From Zingiber officinale (taxonomy: Eukaryota > Streptophyta > Magnoliopsida > Zingiberales > Zingiberaceae): 64,000 bases of DNA. The DNA lies in assembly GCF_018446385.1 (NCBI RefSeq), contig NC_056002.1:6869474-6933473 (forward strand). Direction: 5' to 3'. The notes beneath the pieces are model-generated. The model made no database searches. It saw only the letters and a program-made list of their open reading frames with translations, and had not been told where the DNA came from. This document shows, in pieces, positions 24,164 through 37,158 of this stretch (position 1 is its first letter; each line of letters begins with the position of its first letter). The position numbers and the translations under genes are program-made.

Positions 24164-25940
24164 AGCAATATTTTCCAAGGATCAAGACCATTAATAGATG
24201 AACAATCATGCAGTCGGATGCATGACTTTGAATTTTACATGTCTCATAAATTGTGTCAATTAGTTAATTTTATAGTGCTAATCAGGGGCTAATCAGGGCA
24301 GCGCTTAAAAAAAAACAGATTCAGAAGATTCAAAATAAAGAATATTGTGTTAAGGTTTGCAATTCAAGTTTCGTTCCACTTGCCAAGTAGGTTTTGGTTC
24401 AGTGTTTGTTTGAGATGTAATCTTACTGCGGGATGCATTCAGAATGTTTCAGGTTTATGCAATTGTTGTTGCAAATAGACCAAGTATTCCTTCTGGAACA
24501 AAGGAAAACAGCAAACTATTGTAACACCTGGCAAAAATGCTGCTTCATTGTTGTCAGGCTTCATTTTTCTTCTTTTTTTCTTTTTCATTTTGTTTGACGT
24601 TTGAGATGTACCAAGGATTTGGTTTGTTAGCTTTGAGAATTTACAGGGCTACTTCCTGTTCCCAAAATAACTGTTACATATTGTGACTCATTTCTAAAAT
24701 ATAGAGGTTCATTGGCCATATTCATGTGTATGGTTCAAATTCGTTCGCTTTTTTGTTGTTTATAAAGAATAATGTTATGATTTTTTTTCAGGTCTTGATG
24801 GCGATTTTTTTTCTCAAATATGAAAAGGTGTTTAATGGTGACTGGGTAGGTTTCACGGGTGCTTTGGGTGTTCTTTTCCTGTTGGTCCTAAAGTTGAGCA
24901 CTTCTTCCTATTTGCCTTTTGGTTATTTGAAAGTTAGATATTCATCGGCCCCCTTATGCATGCTAATGTGCTGCCTTAGCATTCAACTTTTGCTTGTCGT
25001 ATTTGTTATTCCTTTATTTGTTACAATGGGCAGGGATTAATTTTTGACTGAAAAAAAATTTCTCACCTCCTAGACACTTTGTGACAGACGGTGAGGAATG
25101 TCTAAGGTGAGCATAATAATTTTTTGCTACAATGTAATGTGTTATTTCTTAATTAATAAAACCAAATGCAATTTCTTGGATATTTAAATTATTCAACTAA
25201 TCAGTTGTATTCTGGTTGGCTTTGGCATCTTGCCAGTTTCCTCTTTTCTTTTCGTCTTTTCCATTTTTCCCCCTTTTGGATGGACTGTTCTGTTTATTGA
25301 ATAAAAGTAGAACAGTCTTATTGACTAGGTTTCTGAGTATGACTCTTTTTGTCTGTGTATTTAACTTTTTTTTAAAAAACCTTTTTTTTTGCAGCCATCA
25401 CGGTAATGTATTCAGAAATATTATTTACAAGTTTATTTTTCATTTTCAAAATGTTCTTGGAATTTCGTTGTGGTCCAAACTCCAAATTCTTTTTGTATTC
25501 CCGTTTGTTTGTTAAAATATTTCTCCTCTCATATTTAATCTGAATCCTTAGGAATAAGGCACAAACAGGCTGTTCCAATTGTTTGAGCATCTTCCATTTT
25601 CCTTTTTGACAAAAAAAGTGAGAGAATCCTATCCAGCTCAACATGCTTACCATCAGAAATGGCTTTAAACAATTCCATCAAAGGCCGAAATCTTATCCTT
25701 CATTGCTGGGTAATAGCATGAGCATCAAACATTAAAGTAGACCTATTCTCCATTAAAATAGGAATTGGAGATCATTTTAATTCAGTTGAAACATTGAAAC
25801 CATCTCAGTTGAGGCAGATTATGAACAGGTTCAGGTAGTGCATAAGTGAAAGACAAATTTTGACTCTGATAACTGAAATTTATTGGTCTATCAGAGTGGT
25901 GAGTAATTTAGACAGAGTCTGTTCATGTCAACTTGGAAAG
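24164..25940 (+). other. 3' UTR and downstream intergenic DNA
   Basis: The 3' UTR probably occupies the first several hundred bases. No decisive polyadenylation site can be fixed. The rest is T-rich and A/T-rich DNA without a recognised gene. Confidence 0.4.
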
Positions 25941-25946
25941 GCATTC

Positions 25947-26141
25947 TCAAGATTTTAGTTGCATGTCGTCGACGCTAAGAGGCCTGGTGAAAGAGTTAGC
26001 AAGTTGGACATTTGAATGCAATGAACTCCCTCCAGTAAGTTGTTTTGGAGAAGGAACAAAATGATATTCCACTTTCATATGCTTGATTCTACTATGAAAC
26101 ACCAGATTTTGATACAAATATGTGTCGTTTGACATTGACAT
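25947..26141 (-). pseudogene. Copia RNase H C-terminal fragment
   Basis: The minus strand reads SRIKHMKVEYHFV then QLANSFTRPLS. This matches the conserved copia end of the form KHIEVDYHFV...QLADIFTKPL. Only this tail is clear; similar degraded sequence may extend toward 25560. It is an isolated retrotransposon fossil. Confidence 0.7.
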
Positions 26142-26409
26142 AGTAGAGTATTGAAGGATTGTTTAGAGGTTGATGAAGTTCGTAAAGTAGATTTTCAACT
26201 CAATTGACTTCAACAATAATTAAGTTTCAGTGGAGGAATAAGGGACCATGTGCAGGAACGTAGCCATCTTTAGGTGAGTGGGATCACTTGAAATTAACCT
26301 CATTTGGAATTTATAAACACACTTTGCATTATTTAATTTAATTTTGTTGTACCTGCATTGAATATGTTATTGTTATCATTATATTATACATAGAATCAGA
26401 TTGTAGGCG

Positions 26410-26427
26410 AACTGGTGGACCTACAAA

Positions 26428-26487
<60 letters not shown>

Positions 26488-26510
26488 CTGGTGGACCTAC
26501 AAAATATATA
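26410..26510. repeat. (TA)n microsatellite with duplicated flanks
   Basis: About 26 TA units (26434-26486) are flanked on both sides by AACTGGTGGACCTACAAAAT. The flank duplication suggests slippage or unequal exchange around the microsatellite. Confidence 0.9.
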
Positions 26511-26639
26511 TATATATATTTTTTAATACGGATGTATCACAGGACATTAGGGAAATTACAAGGATGGAGAGAGACATTTTCGTCATTCAACATGTTAGGG
26601 TTTTAAGTGAGGAGATATACTGTTCAAGCAAAGGGGGCT

Positions 26640-27165
26640 TTGGTCTCCCACCGCCACTAGGGAGAGGAGGAGAGGGAGGGCTGCCTCCTTCCGCCACCGT
26701 TCATTGAACCGGTCGGCGCTGCATGAGCTCCTCTTCTTCTCCTTCGCCGCTACCTCTCACCCTCCTCTTCTTGGCTTTTTCTCCACCGCCGCGAACGGAC
26801 CATGCACGTCGTCGTTCCTTTGTCTCCTTTCCTCCTGCCTTCTCGGCGTGGTCATCTCCAAGCGGCATCGCCGCCATTTCACGTCGCGGACGCCACTTAG
26901 ACTCATGAGGGTGTCGCTGCCCCTTCCTCCCCCCTTCTGCTTCTCCATGTCGACATCGCAGAGGAGCAGCGTCTAGCAGCGCTTCCCATCGCCAGCCCCG
27001 CCTCCAGCGGCTAAGGATGCCACCTCCAGCCACCGACGCCACTCCCGGTGAGCCACTTTGCTACCTTCGTCATTCAACGATGGTTGTCGACACCGACCGA
27101 CGCTGGCACACCCTTTTTGCCTAGCTGTCGCATCGTCTTCCCCCATTCCAGTGTCGCCGCAGGAT
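26640..27165. other. Unidentified GC-rich segment, left half
   Basis: GC-rich, CT/CCG-rich DNA has open frames on both strands, but none carries a recognisable domain. It ends at the CTTGT target site of the copia element and continues at 37159. It could be the 5' end of a LINE or another element, or a non-coding exon of an unknown gene. Confidence 0.4.
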
Positions 27166-27170
27166 CTTGT

Positions 27171-29858
27171 TGTTGGTTGCTACTCGGAAAACCTAATAGT
27201 TCCACTGTACAAAAATTTTGTACAAAGGTCTAAACCTTTTCCTAGCTACCATGTGTTCTTTTAAATTAAACTTGGATCGCCTGCGGAACTTAACACGTTT
27301 GATCCAAAGTTTAATCTATTTGTTCTTTTAGGTTTTGACTTGGATCTCCTGCGGAACTTAACACGTTCGATCCAAATCACCTAAGTTATTAATTCCATTG
27401 AATATTAATTTCCATAATTGGTTCCCAGTACTGACGTGGCGAGGCACATGACCTTCTTGGATATGGGAGCAACCACCACCGACTAGACAAAACCTTTTAA
27501 GGAAAGCTAATATTTAATTTCCTAAAATAACTTTAGGTTAACCGAAAGAAACAATCAAATCACAAGGAAAAGAAAAAAAAACAAAGAACACAACATCGAA
27601 AACAAATTCGAAATACTAGAATCGCATGCCTCTTATATTTGGTATTATTTCCAAAAATAACTAGTATGATGCGGAAAGGAAAAATACTAATTATACCTTT
27701 TAGAAAGACCTCTTGATCTTCTACCGTATTCCTCTTCTAATCTCGGACGTTGTGTGGGCAACGATCTTCCGAGATGAGAACCACCAAGCATCTTCTTCTT
27801 CCTTACAAGTTTCGGCCATCAAAACTTTTCCTAGGATGAAGAGGTTCGGCCACCACCACCATGCTCCAAGGGATGCTAGAAAAGAGGCTTCTTTTCTCTC
27901 CTTCTTCTCCTTCTTAGTTCCGGCCACCAAAGCTATCTCCACCATGAGAAGGTTTCGGCCACACAAAGGAGAGGAGAGGAAAGAAAGGGCCGGCCACACC
28001 CAAGGAAGAAAAGAGGGAGAAAAATAATAGAGTTGTTCATCATGAAGCCTCCTCTACCCCCTCTTTTATAATCCTTGGTCTTTGGCAAATAAGGAAAATT
28101 TAATAAAAACTTCCTTAATTCTTTTGCTATTGAAAAGGAAAATTTATTTAATTAAAATAAATTTTCTTTTCAATTTTTCAATGGCCGACCACACCATAAA
28201 ATCTCCAAGCAAATAAAATTTTAAACACAAAATAAAACTTCCTTATTTGCTTCCGGAAATTTATAAAAATTTTTCTAATAATTTTTATCCCTTCATGATT
28301 GGTTTATAAAAAGGAAATTTAATAAATTAAAATCTTTCTTTTAAACATGTGGATAAAAAGAAAGTTATCTCTAAAAATTAAAATCTCTTTCAATCTACAA
28401 ATAAGGAAAGATATCAAATCTTTTCTTAATCTTTTGTAGAAACTTATAAAAGAGAATATTTAATTTTTAAACTCTCTTTTAAATCATGAACATATTTTAA
28501 AAGGAAAGTTTTCTTAAAATTTAAAATCCACCTTTTAATCAACAAATAAGGAAAGATTTCAAATTTTTAAACTCTCGTTTAAATATGTAGATGATTTACA
28601 AATAAGGAAAGTTTTTACTAAAAATTAAAATCATCCTTTTAATCTACAAATAAGGAAAGAGATTAATCTCTTCTCTTAATCTTTTGTAGAAAGCTATAAA
28701 AGGAAATTTTAATTTTTTAAACTCTCTTTTAAATCATAATATCCACATAAGAAATAATTTTAATAAAAAAAAACTCTTTTAATATTCTAGTGGCCGGCCA
28801 CCTAAGCTTGGGAACCAAGCTTTGGCCGGCCACCAACTTGGCTCAACCATTTGGTCTTTGCCGGCCCTAGCTTGGGTTCCAAGCTAGCTTGGTCGGCCCC
28901 ATTGGATGGGTAAGAAGGTGGGTATGTGGTGGGTATAAATCTCTATATACAAGAGGCTACGATAGGGACCGAGAGGAGGAATTGGTTTTGGTCTCCCGAT
29001 GAAATTAAGCATCCCGTGTTCGCCCCGAACACACAACTTAATTTCATCAATAATAATTCATTCCACTAAAGAACTATTATTGAACTACCGCACCAATCCC
29101 AAATTACATTTTGGGCTCCTTCTTATTATGAGTGTGTTAGTCTTCCTGTGTTTAAGATAACAAATGTCCACTAATTAAGTAAGTTACTGACAACTCATTT
29201 AATTAATATCTAGCTCCAAGAGTAGTACCACTCAACTTCATCGTCATGTCGGACTAAGTCCACCTGCAGGGTTTAACATGACAATCCTTATGAGCTCCTC
29301 TTGGGGGCATTCTCAACCTAGATCACTAGGACACAGTTTCCTTCTATAATCAACAACACACACTATAAGTGATATCATTTCCCAACTTATCGGGCTTATT
29401 GATTTATCGAACTAAATCTCACTCATTGATAAATTAAAGAAATAAATATCAAATATATGTGCTTGTTATTATATTAGGATTAAGAGCACACATTTCCATA
29501 ATAACTGAGGTCTTTGTTCCTTTATAAAGTCAGTATAAAAGAAACGACCTCAAATGATCCTACTCAATACACTCTAAGTGTACTAGTGTAATTATATAGT
29601 TAAGATAAACTAATACCTAATTACACTACGACCTTCCAATGGTTTGTTCCTTTCCATCTTGGTCGTGAGCTACTGTTTATAATTTATAAGGTACTGATAA
29701 CATGATCCTCTGTGTGTGACACCACACACCATGTTATCTACAATATAAATTAATTGAACAACTACATTTATCATAAATGTAGACATTTGACCAATGTGAT
29801 TCTTATTTCTAAATAAATGTTTATACCAAAAGCTAGGCTTTTAGTATATATCCTAACA
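27171..29858 (-). repeat. 3' LTR of the minus-strand copia element
   Basis: This 2688-bp LTR is nearly identical to 34467-37153. Its A/T-rich middle (about 28080-28770) has repeated blocks 'aaataaggaaaga' and 'aaactctcttttaaa'. Flanking these are GGCCGGCCAC-rich and pyrimidine-rich parts that give short spurious open frames. Confidence 0.95.
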
Positions 29859-29959
29859 ATCTCCCACTTATACTAAAAGACTAAGCTGCCATATCTGCTA
29901 CCATACATCTGATCCCCAACCCTTCAACATACCCATCAAAAGCTCTTGCCTTTAGAACC

Positions 29960-32900
29960 TTAGTGAAAAGATCTATAGGTCATCATCTGATGCAATCTAG
30001 GCAGCAACAACTTCTCCTCGTTTATACGATTTCTCGTATTGGGTGGTACTTGCGCTCTATTGTGTTTACTTGCCTTATAGACTTATGGTTTCTTCGAGTT
30101 TGCTACTGCATCAATATTATTACAAAAAATTGTAATAATCTTTGGACAAACTAGAAATCATATCTAAGTTTATCTTGAGGTTATTGAGTCATTCAGCTTT
30201 TATGACTACCTCAGAGGCTTGCCATATACTAAGCTTCTATGGTGGAGTCCAGAAAAACACCTATGCTTATCACTCTCCATAGTTATGACTTTACCTCCTA
30301 AAGTAAACACAAAACCCCGAGGTTGACTTATTATTGTCCTTATCCGATTGGAAGTCAAAATCCATGCAACCCACAGGGACCAAAATAGCTGTCTTGTAAG
30401 CTAGCATATAATCTCTAGTGCCTCTAAGGTACTTCAATATATGCTTTACTGCAGACTAATATCCTTGTCTAGGGTTACTTTGATATCTGCTAACCATGCC
30501 CACGGTAAAACAGATATCCTGTCTCGTACATAGCATTGCATACATTAGGCTTCCCAGAGCTGAAGCATAAGGAACTGCCTTCATGTCCTTTATCTCCTTT
30601 AATGTCTTCGGAGACATCTCTTTAGATAAAGCTACTCTATGCCTAAAAGGTAAGAAACCTTTCTTAGAGTTCTGCATGCTTAAAACGAGCAAGGATTTTT
30701 CCGATATATGAAGCTTGGGATAAGTAAAATATTCTTTTCTTGCGATCCCTTATTACTTTGATTCCAAGAATATATAAATTCTCCCAAGTCCTTTATATCG
30801 AATTGTTTGGACAACCATACCCTTACTTCTGACAACATTTTGATATTATTTCCAACTATCAAAAATGTTATCTACGTATAGTACAAGAAATACCACCACG
30901 TTTCCATCACACCTTTTGTATACACAAGAATTATCCGGTTACTAAATAAATCCATAGGTCTGGATTTACTTTGATAAACCGGATGTTCCAAGACCTTGAA
31001 GCTTTTCCTTAGTCCATAGACAAGATACTCTTAGCCCTTTGCAATGAACCCTTCTGGTTGCTTTATATGGATGCTTTCTTCAAGACTTCCATTAAAGAAT
31101 GTTGTCTTACTTGCCAAATAGATAAAAGAATCCGGATAGACTTAAGCATGGCTACCAGTGAAAAAGTTTCCTTTTTCATCAAGCCTCGCTTTGAAAGTTT
31201 CTACCTTCCTGTCTATCCCTCTTTTCCTATTATAAACCTTTTTACACCCAAAGGCTTTTACACCATTTGGTGGTTCTACAAGCTTCCAGATTTTATTATA
31301 TTCTAATTCTGTATTCATTGCTCTTTGCCAAGATGCTGCATCTTTATCTTGGAGTGCTTCATCATATGTCCGGGATCAGGCTCATGTTCATTTGGAATCA
31401 AGTCCAAAAGACTCTCCCAAAACATGAATCTTTTAGGTTGTTTGACAACTCTCCCACTACAATGATGCACTGTCTATAATTGTGTATCAATTGTGATACG
31501 TGTTGCAGTTTCTTGTGATATTTCATCTTGTACAGTTGGTACTAGATTAGACGTGTCTTTTATTAAGAACAAATTACTTATGGGCTTATGGTTCATTATA
31601 TAGTCCTCTAAAAATCAGTCATTGATGCTAACAATGACCTTCTGATTTTTAAGACTATAAACCTACTTTCGTTTCTCTAGGATAACCCATAAATAAGTGA
31701 ATTCCTATCCAGCTTATTATTGTCTCTCTTCATCATATGTGTTGGACTACCCGAATCCGAATATGCTTCAAAATAGGCTTACGCCTATTCAGCAATTCTA
31801 TATGAGTAGAGAGTTCTGACTTTGGAAGGTACTTTGTTCACTTTCTTTTCCAGAGTATATCCTTAAAACGAACTTGGTAATTTTCTGAATAACTCATCAT
31901 CAATCTAATTATTTCCATAAGAGTCCTATACCTTCTTTCTACTACACCATTCTGTTGGGGTGTACCAGGTGCAGTTAGTTGGGAGTGAATCCATACTTCT
32001 GATAAGTAACTCCTAAATTGTCCTAAGAGGTACTTGCCACTACGATCTTACCATAGTGACTTGATACTTTTACTTTAACGTTCCTCTGCATCAGTCTTGT
32101 ACTCTTTGAACTAATCAAAACACTTAGTCTTGCGGCACATTAAGTAAATGTATTTGTATCTTGAATAGTTGTCTATAAAATAGACGAATATTCGATACTA
32201 CCTCTTGACTGGATAGTCATAGGATCACACAAATCAGAATGAACCAATTCAATATATCTTTGGCTCCATACCCCTTAGACTTAAAAGTTTCTTGGTTATT
32301 TTTCCTTCCAAGTAAGACTCGCAGGTTGGAAAGATTTTCACTACTAATGAACCCAAAAGTTCATCAGCTACCAATGAATCCTACTCAAGTTAATATAACC
32401 TAGCCTTAGATGCCAAAGATATAATTGGTTCTTTTCCGAAGGTTGCTTTCTCTTAAAGTTAGAAGATGTGTTACTAATTTCCATTTGTGCATCGTGGGAG
32501 TTATTGAATTATAATTTTTCAACCAACATACCAGAATAGATAACTTCCCTATTTTTCTTGATAACAACTTTGTTATCAAAATAGACACAATATCTATTCT
32601 ATAATAGTTTAGAAACTGAAATCAGGTTCTTTCTAAACTTAGTATGTAAAGACAATTTCTAATAATCCATATTTTATTCCCATTAGAGAATAAACCTCTC
32701 CCACTACAACAGCTGCTACTTTTGCAGTAGTGCCCATGTGGATGGTATTTTAATTTAGTTGTCGGGTTTCCTGGAACCCTGCAATGAATTGCAGACATGA
32801 TTAATGACATCTATATCTACACTCCATGTTCTGGTAGATAACACCACTAGACATGTTTCAACTAATAAATTAAATACACCTATATTGTTCTTAGTTCTAA

Positions 32901-33000
32901 GAAGACAGTCTACCTTAATGTCCAGGTCCTATTTTCAATCATTACAATTGGGACTACTAAGTCTTTTCTATAGTATAACAACTAGGGGATTGACAAACAT
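29960..33000 (-). pseudogene. Copia pol remnants (RNase H, RT, integrase, protease)
   Basis: On the minus strand the recognisable pieces follow copia order. A protease-end/IN-start trace lies near 32800-32600. The integrase block PGTPQQNG lies at 31941-31982. RT-end blocks (WLSKQFDIKDLGEF; MQNSKKGFLP; YASALGSLMYAMLCTR) lie at 30862-30456. An RNase H block of the DSTTEAEY type with stops lies near 30240-30180. Frameshifts and stops separate all of them, the RT catalytic block is not intact, and no gag is clear. Confidence 0.85.
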
Positions 33001-33039
33001 TTTAAATCACAAAAATATTTGGTCAAGATTAATTCTTTA

Positions 33040-33440
33040 AAAATCCCTATGAATTTTGTATGTCACGATAGTGTGGACGTATACAAAATCAAAGAGGAGA
33101 TTTTATCCATTAATTTTATTATCTCGTCAACTTTACTTTATGACGAATAAAATTAATAGTTGATCTGTCTTTGATCAAATATTTGGTCAAAACTTTTTGA
33201 ATTTAAAATAATATTGATTCCTCAAACAATATTATTTAAATTTACCAACACCTCAAACACCATGAATTTTGCATGCCACGATAGTGTGGACGTATACAAA
33301 ATTTAAACATTTGTAAGAGGAGGGTTTTACCCATTAATTATCTTGTCAATAAATCTTTATGACAAAATAAAATTACCTCAAACACCGTGAGTTTTGTATG
33401 CCACGATAGTGTGGACGTATACAAAATCAAACATTTGTAA
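33040..33440 (-). repeat. Leader repeats with 'cacgatagtgtggacgtata'
   Basis: Three copies of a block containing TGCCACGATAGTGTGGACGT followed by 'atacaaaat' occur at about 33050, 33262 and 33384, each followed by 'gaggag' and a 'tcttgtcaa' segment. Spacing is about 210 and 122 bp. They lie in the untranslated leader downstream of the primer site (minus-strand sense). Confidence 0.85.
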
Positions 33441-34452
33441 GAGGAGTTTTTAATTTTATTATCTTGTCAACCTATTTATTTGACAAATTAATAGTTATTT
33501 TTCTTTGGTCACACAAATAATAGCAGTGGCTCCGATAGGGAGGATACTATTAGACGTGCCTAAGTGTATACCATTACTTGACACTAAGTCCGTTAATAAG
33601 ATTATGCCCCTTCCGATGGGGAAGATCACACGCTCTTAATTAACTTCCTATAGTCATCCAAAATGGAAGTTTAATCTAGTGATCCGCAAACAAGCACATC
33701 CGATATGGAGGAAGGCACTCAGAGCCAACGCGCAAGCTTGTTGCATCACTTATAAACCAGTAATGAAGACCGTGGAATTTATTTAAAAATAAATCTCTCT
33801 CCCACTTAGTTATTTAAAGTGAAGAATTTTGATTATGCTAGTCTACTTAACATGCATACTAACAAGCACACACAGTCACAGCATAAAAAGCAATAAACAG
33901 AAAAACTAATTTTCAACTATTATGGCTTTTATCTATTGCTGTCCTCCGTGTGTCGCCAACCCTAGCTGCTGCCATCTTTGGCCACTGCCACCGGGTCTAG
34001 TTGTCGCATCCATCTTGTTCCTTGTTCCGCTGTGCCTCTGGTCCTCAAAAGGTTCCACGCCTTGCAAGATCCGATCCGCGACATAAATAGAATTTTACAT
34101 TTTTCGATCCTATATTCCTCGAAGGAATGTACATGTAAACTAGATCGAACATAAAATAAAATTTACATCCATTGATTCTATATTCCATAAAAGGAATGTA
34201 CATGTAACTAGATCAAAAATAAAATCCTAATAAAACTAAATATAGCTCCTGCTGTATTTTATAATACAATCATGCACACACAATAAATGTCCTTGACATG
34301 TCCAAGAGTCCAATCACACACATAATAACTAAAAGTCATAATAGTTGGATCCTGCATCCACAAAGTTAGCACATCCTACTATTAACTTGCCTAAATTATG
34401 TATGACATGTGCATAATTAAACTAATACCAAATACACAGAGGTAAAACTCTA
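33440..34452 (-). other. Untranslated leader of the minus-strand copia element
   Basis: This region lies between the primer site and the leader repeats. It has no coding content, only further short repeated motifs such as 'ccgatagggagga', 'ccgatggggaaga' and 'ccgatatggagga', each preceding a similar junction. Confidence 0.5.
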
Positions 34453-34464
34453 GCTCTGATACCA
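34453..34464 (-). other. Primer-binding site, initiator tRNA-Met type
   Basis: GCTCTGATACCA on the plus strand is the complement of TGGTATCAGAGC. It lies two bases from the LTR at 34467 and fixes the element's orientation as minus. Confidence 0.93.
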
Positions 34465-34466
34465 AT

Positions 34467-37153
34467 TGTTGGTTGCTACTCGGAAAACCTAATGGTTCCA
34501 CTGTACAAAAATTTTGTACAAAGGTCTAAACTTTTTCCTAGCTACCATGTGTTCTTTTAAATTAAACTTGGATCGCCTGCGGAACTTAACACGTTTGATC
34601 CAAAGTTTAATCTATTTGTTCTTTTAGGTTTTGACTTGGATCTCCTGCGGAACTTAACACGTTCGATCCAAATCACCTAAGTTATTAATTCCATTGAATA
34701 TTAATTTCCATAATTGGTTCCCAGTACTGACGTGGCGAGGCACATGGCCTTCTTGGATATGGGAGCAACCACCACCGACTAGACAAAACCTTTTAAGGAA
34801 AGCTAATATTTAATTTCCTAAAATAACTTTAGGTTAACCGAAAGAAACAATCAAATCACAAGGAAAAGAAAAAAAAACAAAGAACACAACATCGAAAACA
34901 AATTCGAAATACTAGAATCGCATGCCTCTTATATTTGGTATTATTTCCAAAAATAACTAGTATGATGCGGAAAGGAAAAATACTAATTATACCTTTTAGA
35001 AAGACCTCTTGATCTTCTACCGTATTCCTCTTCTAATCTCGGACGTTGTGTGGGCAACGATCTTCCGAGATGAGAACCACCAAGCACCTTCTTCTTCCTT
35101 ACAAGTTTCGGCCATCAAAACTTTTCCTAGGATGAAGAGGTTCGGCCACCACCACCATGCTCCAAGGGATGCTAGAAAAGAGGCTTCTTTTCTCTCCTTC
35201 TTCTCCTTCTTAGTTCCGGCCACCAAAGCTATCTCCACCATGAGAAGGTTTCGGCTACACAAAGGAGAGGAGAGGAAAGAAAGGGCCGGCCACACCCAAG
35301 GAAGAAAAGAGGGAGAAAAATAATAGAGTTGTTCATCATGAAGCCTCCTCTACCCCCTCTTTTATAATCCTTGGTCTTTGGCAAATAAGGAAAATTTAAT
35401 AAAAACTTCCTTAATTCTTTTGCCATTGAAAAGGAAAATTTATTTAATTAAAACAATTTTTCTTTTCAATTTTTCAATGGCCGACCACACCATAAAATCT
35501 CCAAGCAAATTAAATTTTAAACACAAATTAAAACTTCCTTATTTGCTTCCGGAAATTTATAAAAATTTCTCCAATAATTTTTATCCCTTCATGATTGATT
35601 TATAAAAAGGAAATTTAATAAATTAAAATCTTTCTTTTAAACATGTGGATAAAAAGAAAGTTATCTCTAAAAATTAAAATCTCTTTCAATCTACAAATAA
35701 GGAAAGATATCAAATCTTTTCTTAATCTTTTGTAGAAACTTATAAAAGAGAATATTTAATTTTTAAACTCTCTTTTAAATCATGAACATATTTAAAAAGG
35801 AAAGTTTTCTTAAAATTTAAAATCCACCTTTTAATCAATAAATAAGGAAAGATTTCAAATTTTTAAACTCTCATTTAAACATGTGGATGATTTACAAATA
35901 AGGAAAGTTTTTACTAAAAATTAAAATCATCCTTTTAATCTACAAATAAGGAAAGAGATTAATCTCTTCTCTTAATCTTTTGTAGAAAGCTATAAAAAGA
36001 AATTTTAATTTTTTAAACTCTCTTTTAAATCATGATATCCACATAAGAAATAATTTTAATAAAAAAAACCCTTTTAATATTCTAGTGGCCGACCACTTAA
36101 GCTTGGGACCCAAGCTTTGGCCGGTCACCAACTTGGCTCAACCATTTGGTCTTGGCCGACCCTAGCTTGGGTTCCAAGCTAGCTTGGCCGGCCCCATTGG
36201 ATGGGTAAGAAGGTGGGTATGTGGTGGGTATAAATCTCTATATACAAGAGGCTACGATAGGGACCAAGAGGAGGAATTGGTTTTGGTCTCCCGATGAAAT
36301 TAAGCATCCCGTGTTCGCCCCGAACACACAACTTAATTTCATCAATAATAATTCATTCCACTAAAGAACTATTATTGAACTACCGCACCAATCCCAAATT
36401 ACATTTTGGGCTCCTTCTTATTATGAGTGTGTTAGTCTCCCTGTGTTTAAGATAACAAATGTCCACTAATTAAGTAAGTTACTGACAACTCATTTAATTA
36501 ATATCTAGCTCCAAGAGTAGTACCACTCAACTTCATCGTCATGTCGGACTAAGTCCACCTGCAGGGTTTAACATGACAATCCTTATGAGCTCCTCTTGGG
36601 GACATTCTCAACCTAGATCACTAGGACACAGTTTCCTTCTATAATCAACAACACACACTATAAGTGATATCATTTCTCAACTTATCGGGCTTATTGATTT
36701 ATCGAACTAAATCTCACCCATTGATAAATTAAAGAAATAAATATCAAATATATGTGCTTGTTATTATATTAGGATTAAGAGCACACACTTCCATAATAAC
36801 TGAGGTCTTTGTTCCTTTATAAAGTCAGCATAAAAGAAACGACCTCAAATGATCCTACTCAATACACTCTAAGTGTACTAGTGTAATTATATAGTTAAGA
36901 TAAACTAATACCTAATTACACTACGACCTTCCAATGGTTTGTTCCTTTCCATCTTGGTCGTGAGCTACTGTTTATAATTTATAAGGTACTGATAACATGA
37001 TCCTCTGTGTGTGACACCACACACCATGTTATCTACAATATAAATTAATTGAACAACTACATTTATCATAAATGTAGACATTTGACCAATGTGATTCTTA
37101 TTTCTAGATAAATGTTTATACCAAAAGCTAGGCTTTTAGTATACATCCTAACA
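34467..37153 (-). repeat. 5' LTR of the minus-strand copia element
   Basis: This LTR is 2687 bp. It carries the same ends and internal blocks as 27171-29858 and adjoins the primer site. Confidence 0.95.
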
Positions 37154-37158
37154 CTTGT

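Larger units (their letters stand above)
27171..37153 (-). mobile_element. Full-length copia element, young LTRs, dead coding region
   Basis: A 9983-bp insertion is flanked by CTTGT (27166-27170 and 37154-37158). Its LTRs are 27171-29858 (3' in element sense) and 34467-37153 (5'). On the minus strand the LTRs begin TGTTAGGAT and end ACCAACA. The primer site lies at 34453-34464, and the polypurine tract AAGTGGGAGAT at about 29859-29869 (read on the minus strand). By eye the two LTRs differ at about 40 of 2688 positions (about 1.5%). The interior, however, keeps only scattered gag-pol traces with many stops and frameshifts. This mismatch points to mobilisation in trans as a non-autonomous element. 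Confidence 0.95.

Noticed and set aside
26701-27042. Arg/Glu-rich minus-strand frame of 113 codons
   Set aside because: It is a composition effect of GC-rich, CT-rich DNA; overlapping open frames exist on the other strand and no domain is seen.
27713-28027. Frames of 104 codons present twice (27713 and 35009)
   Set aside because: They lie in the LTRs of the minus-strand copia element and are duplicated because the LTRs are; no protein family matches.
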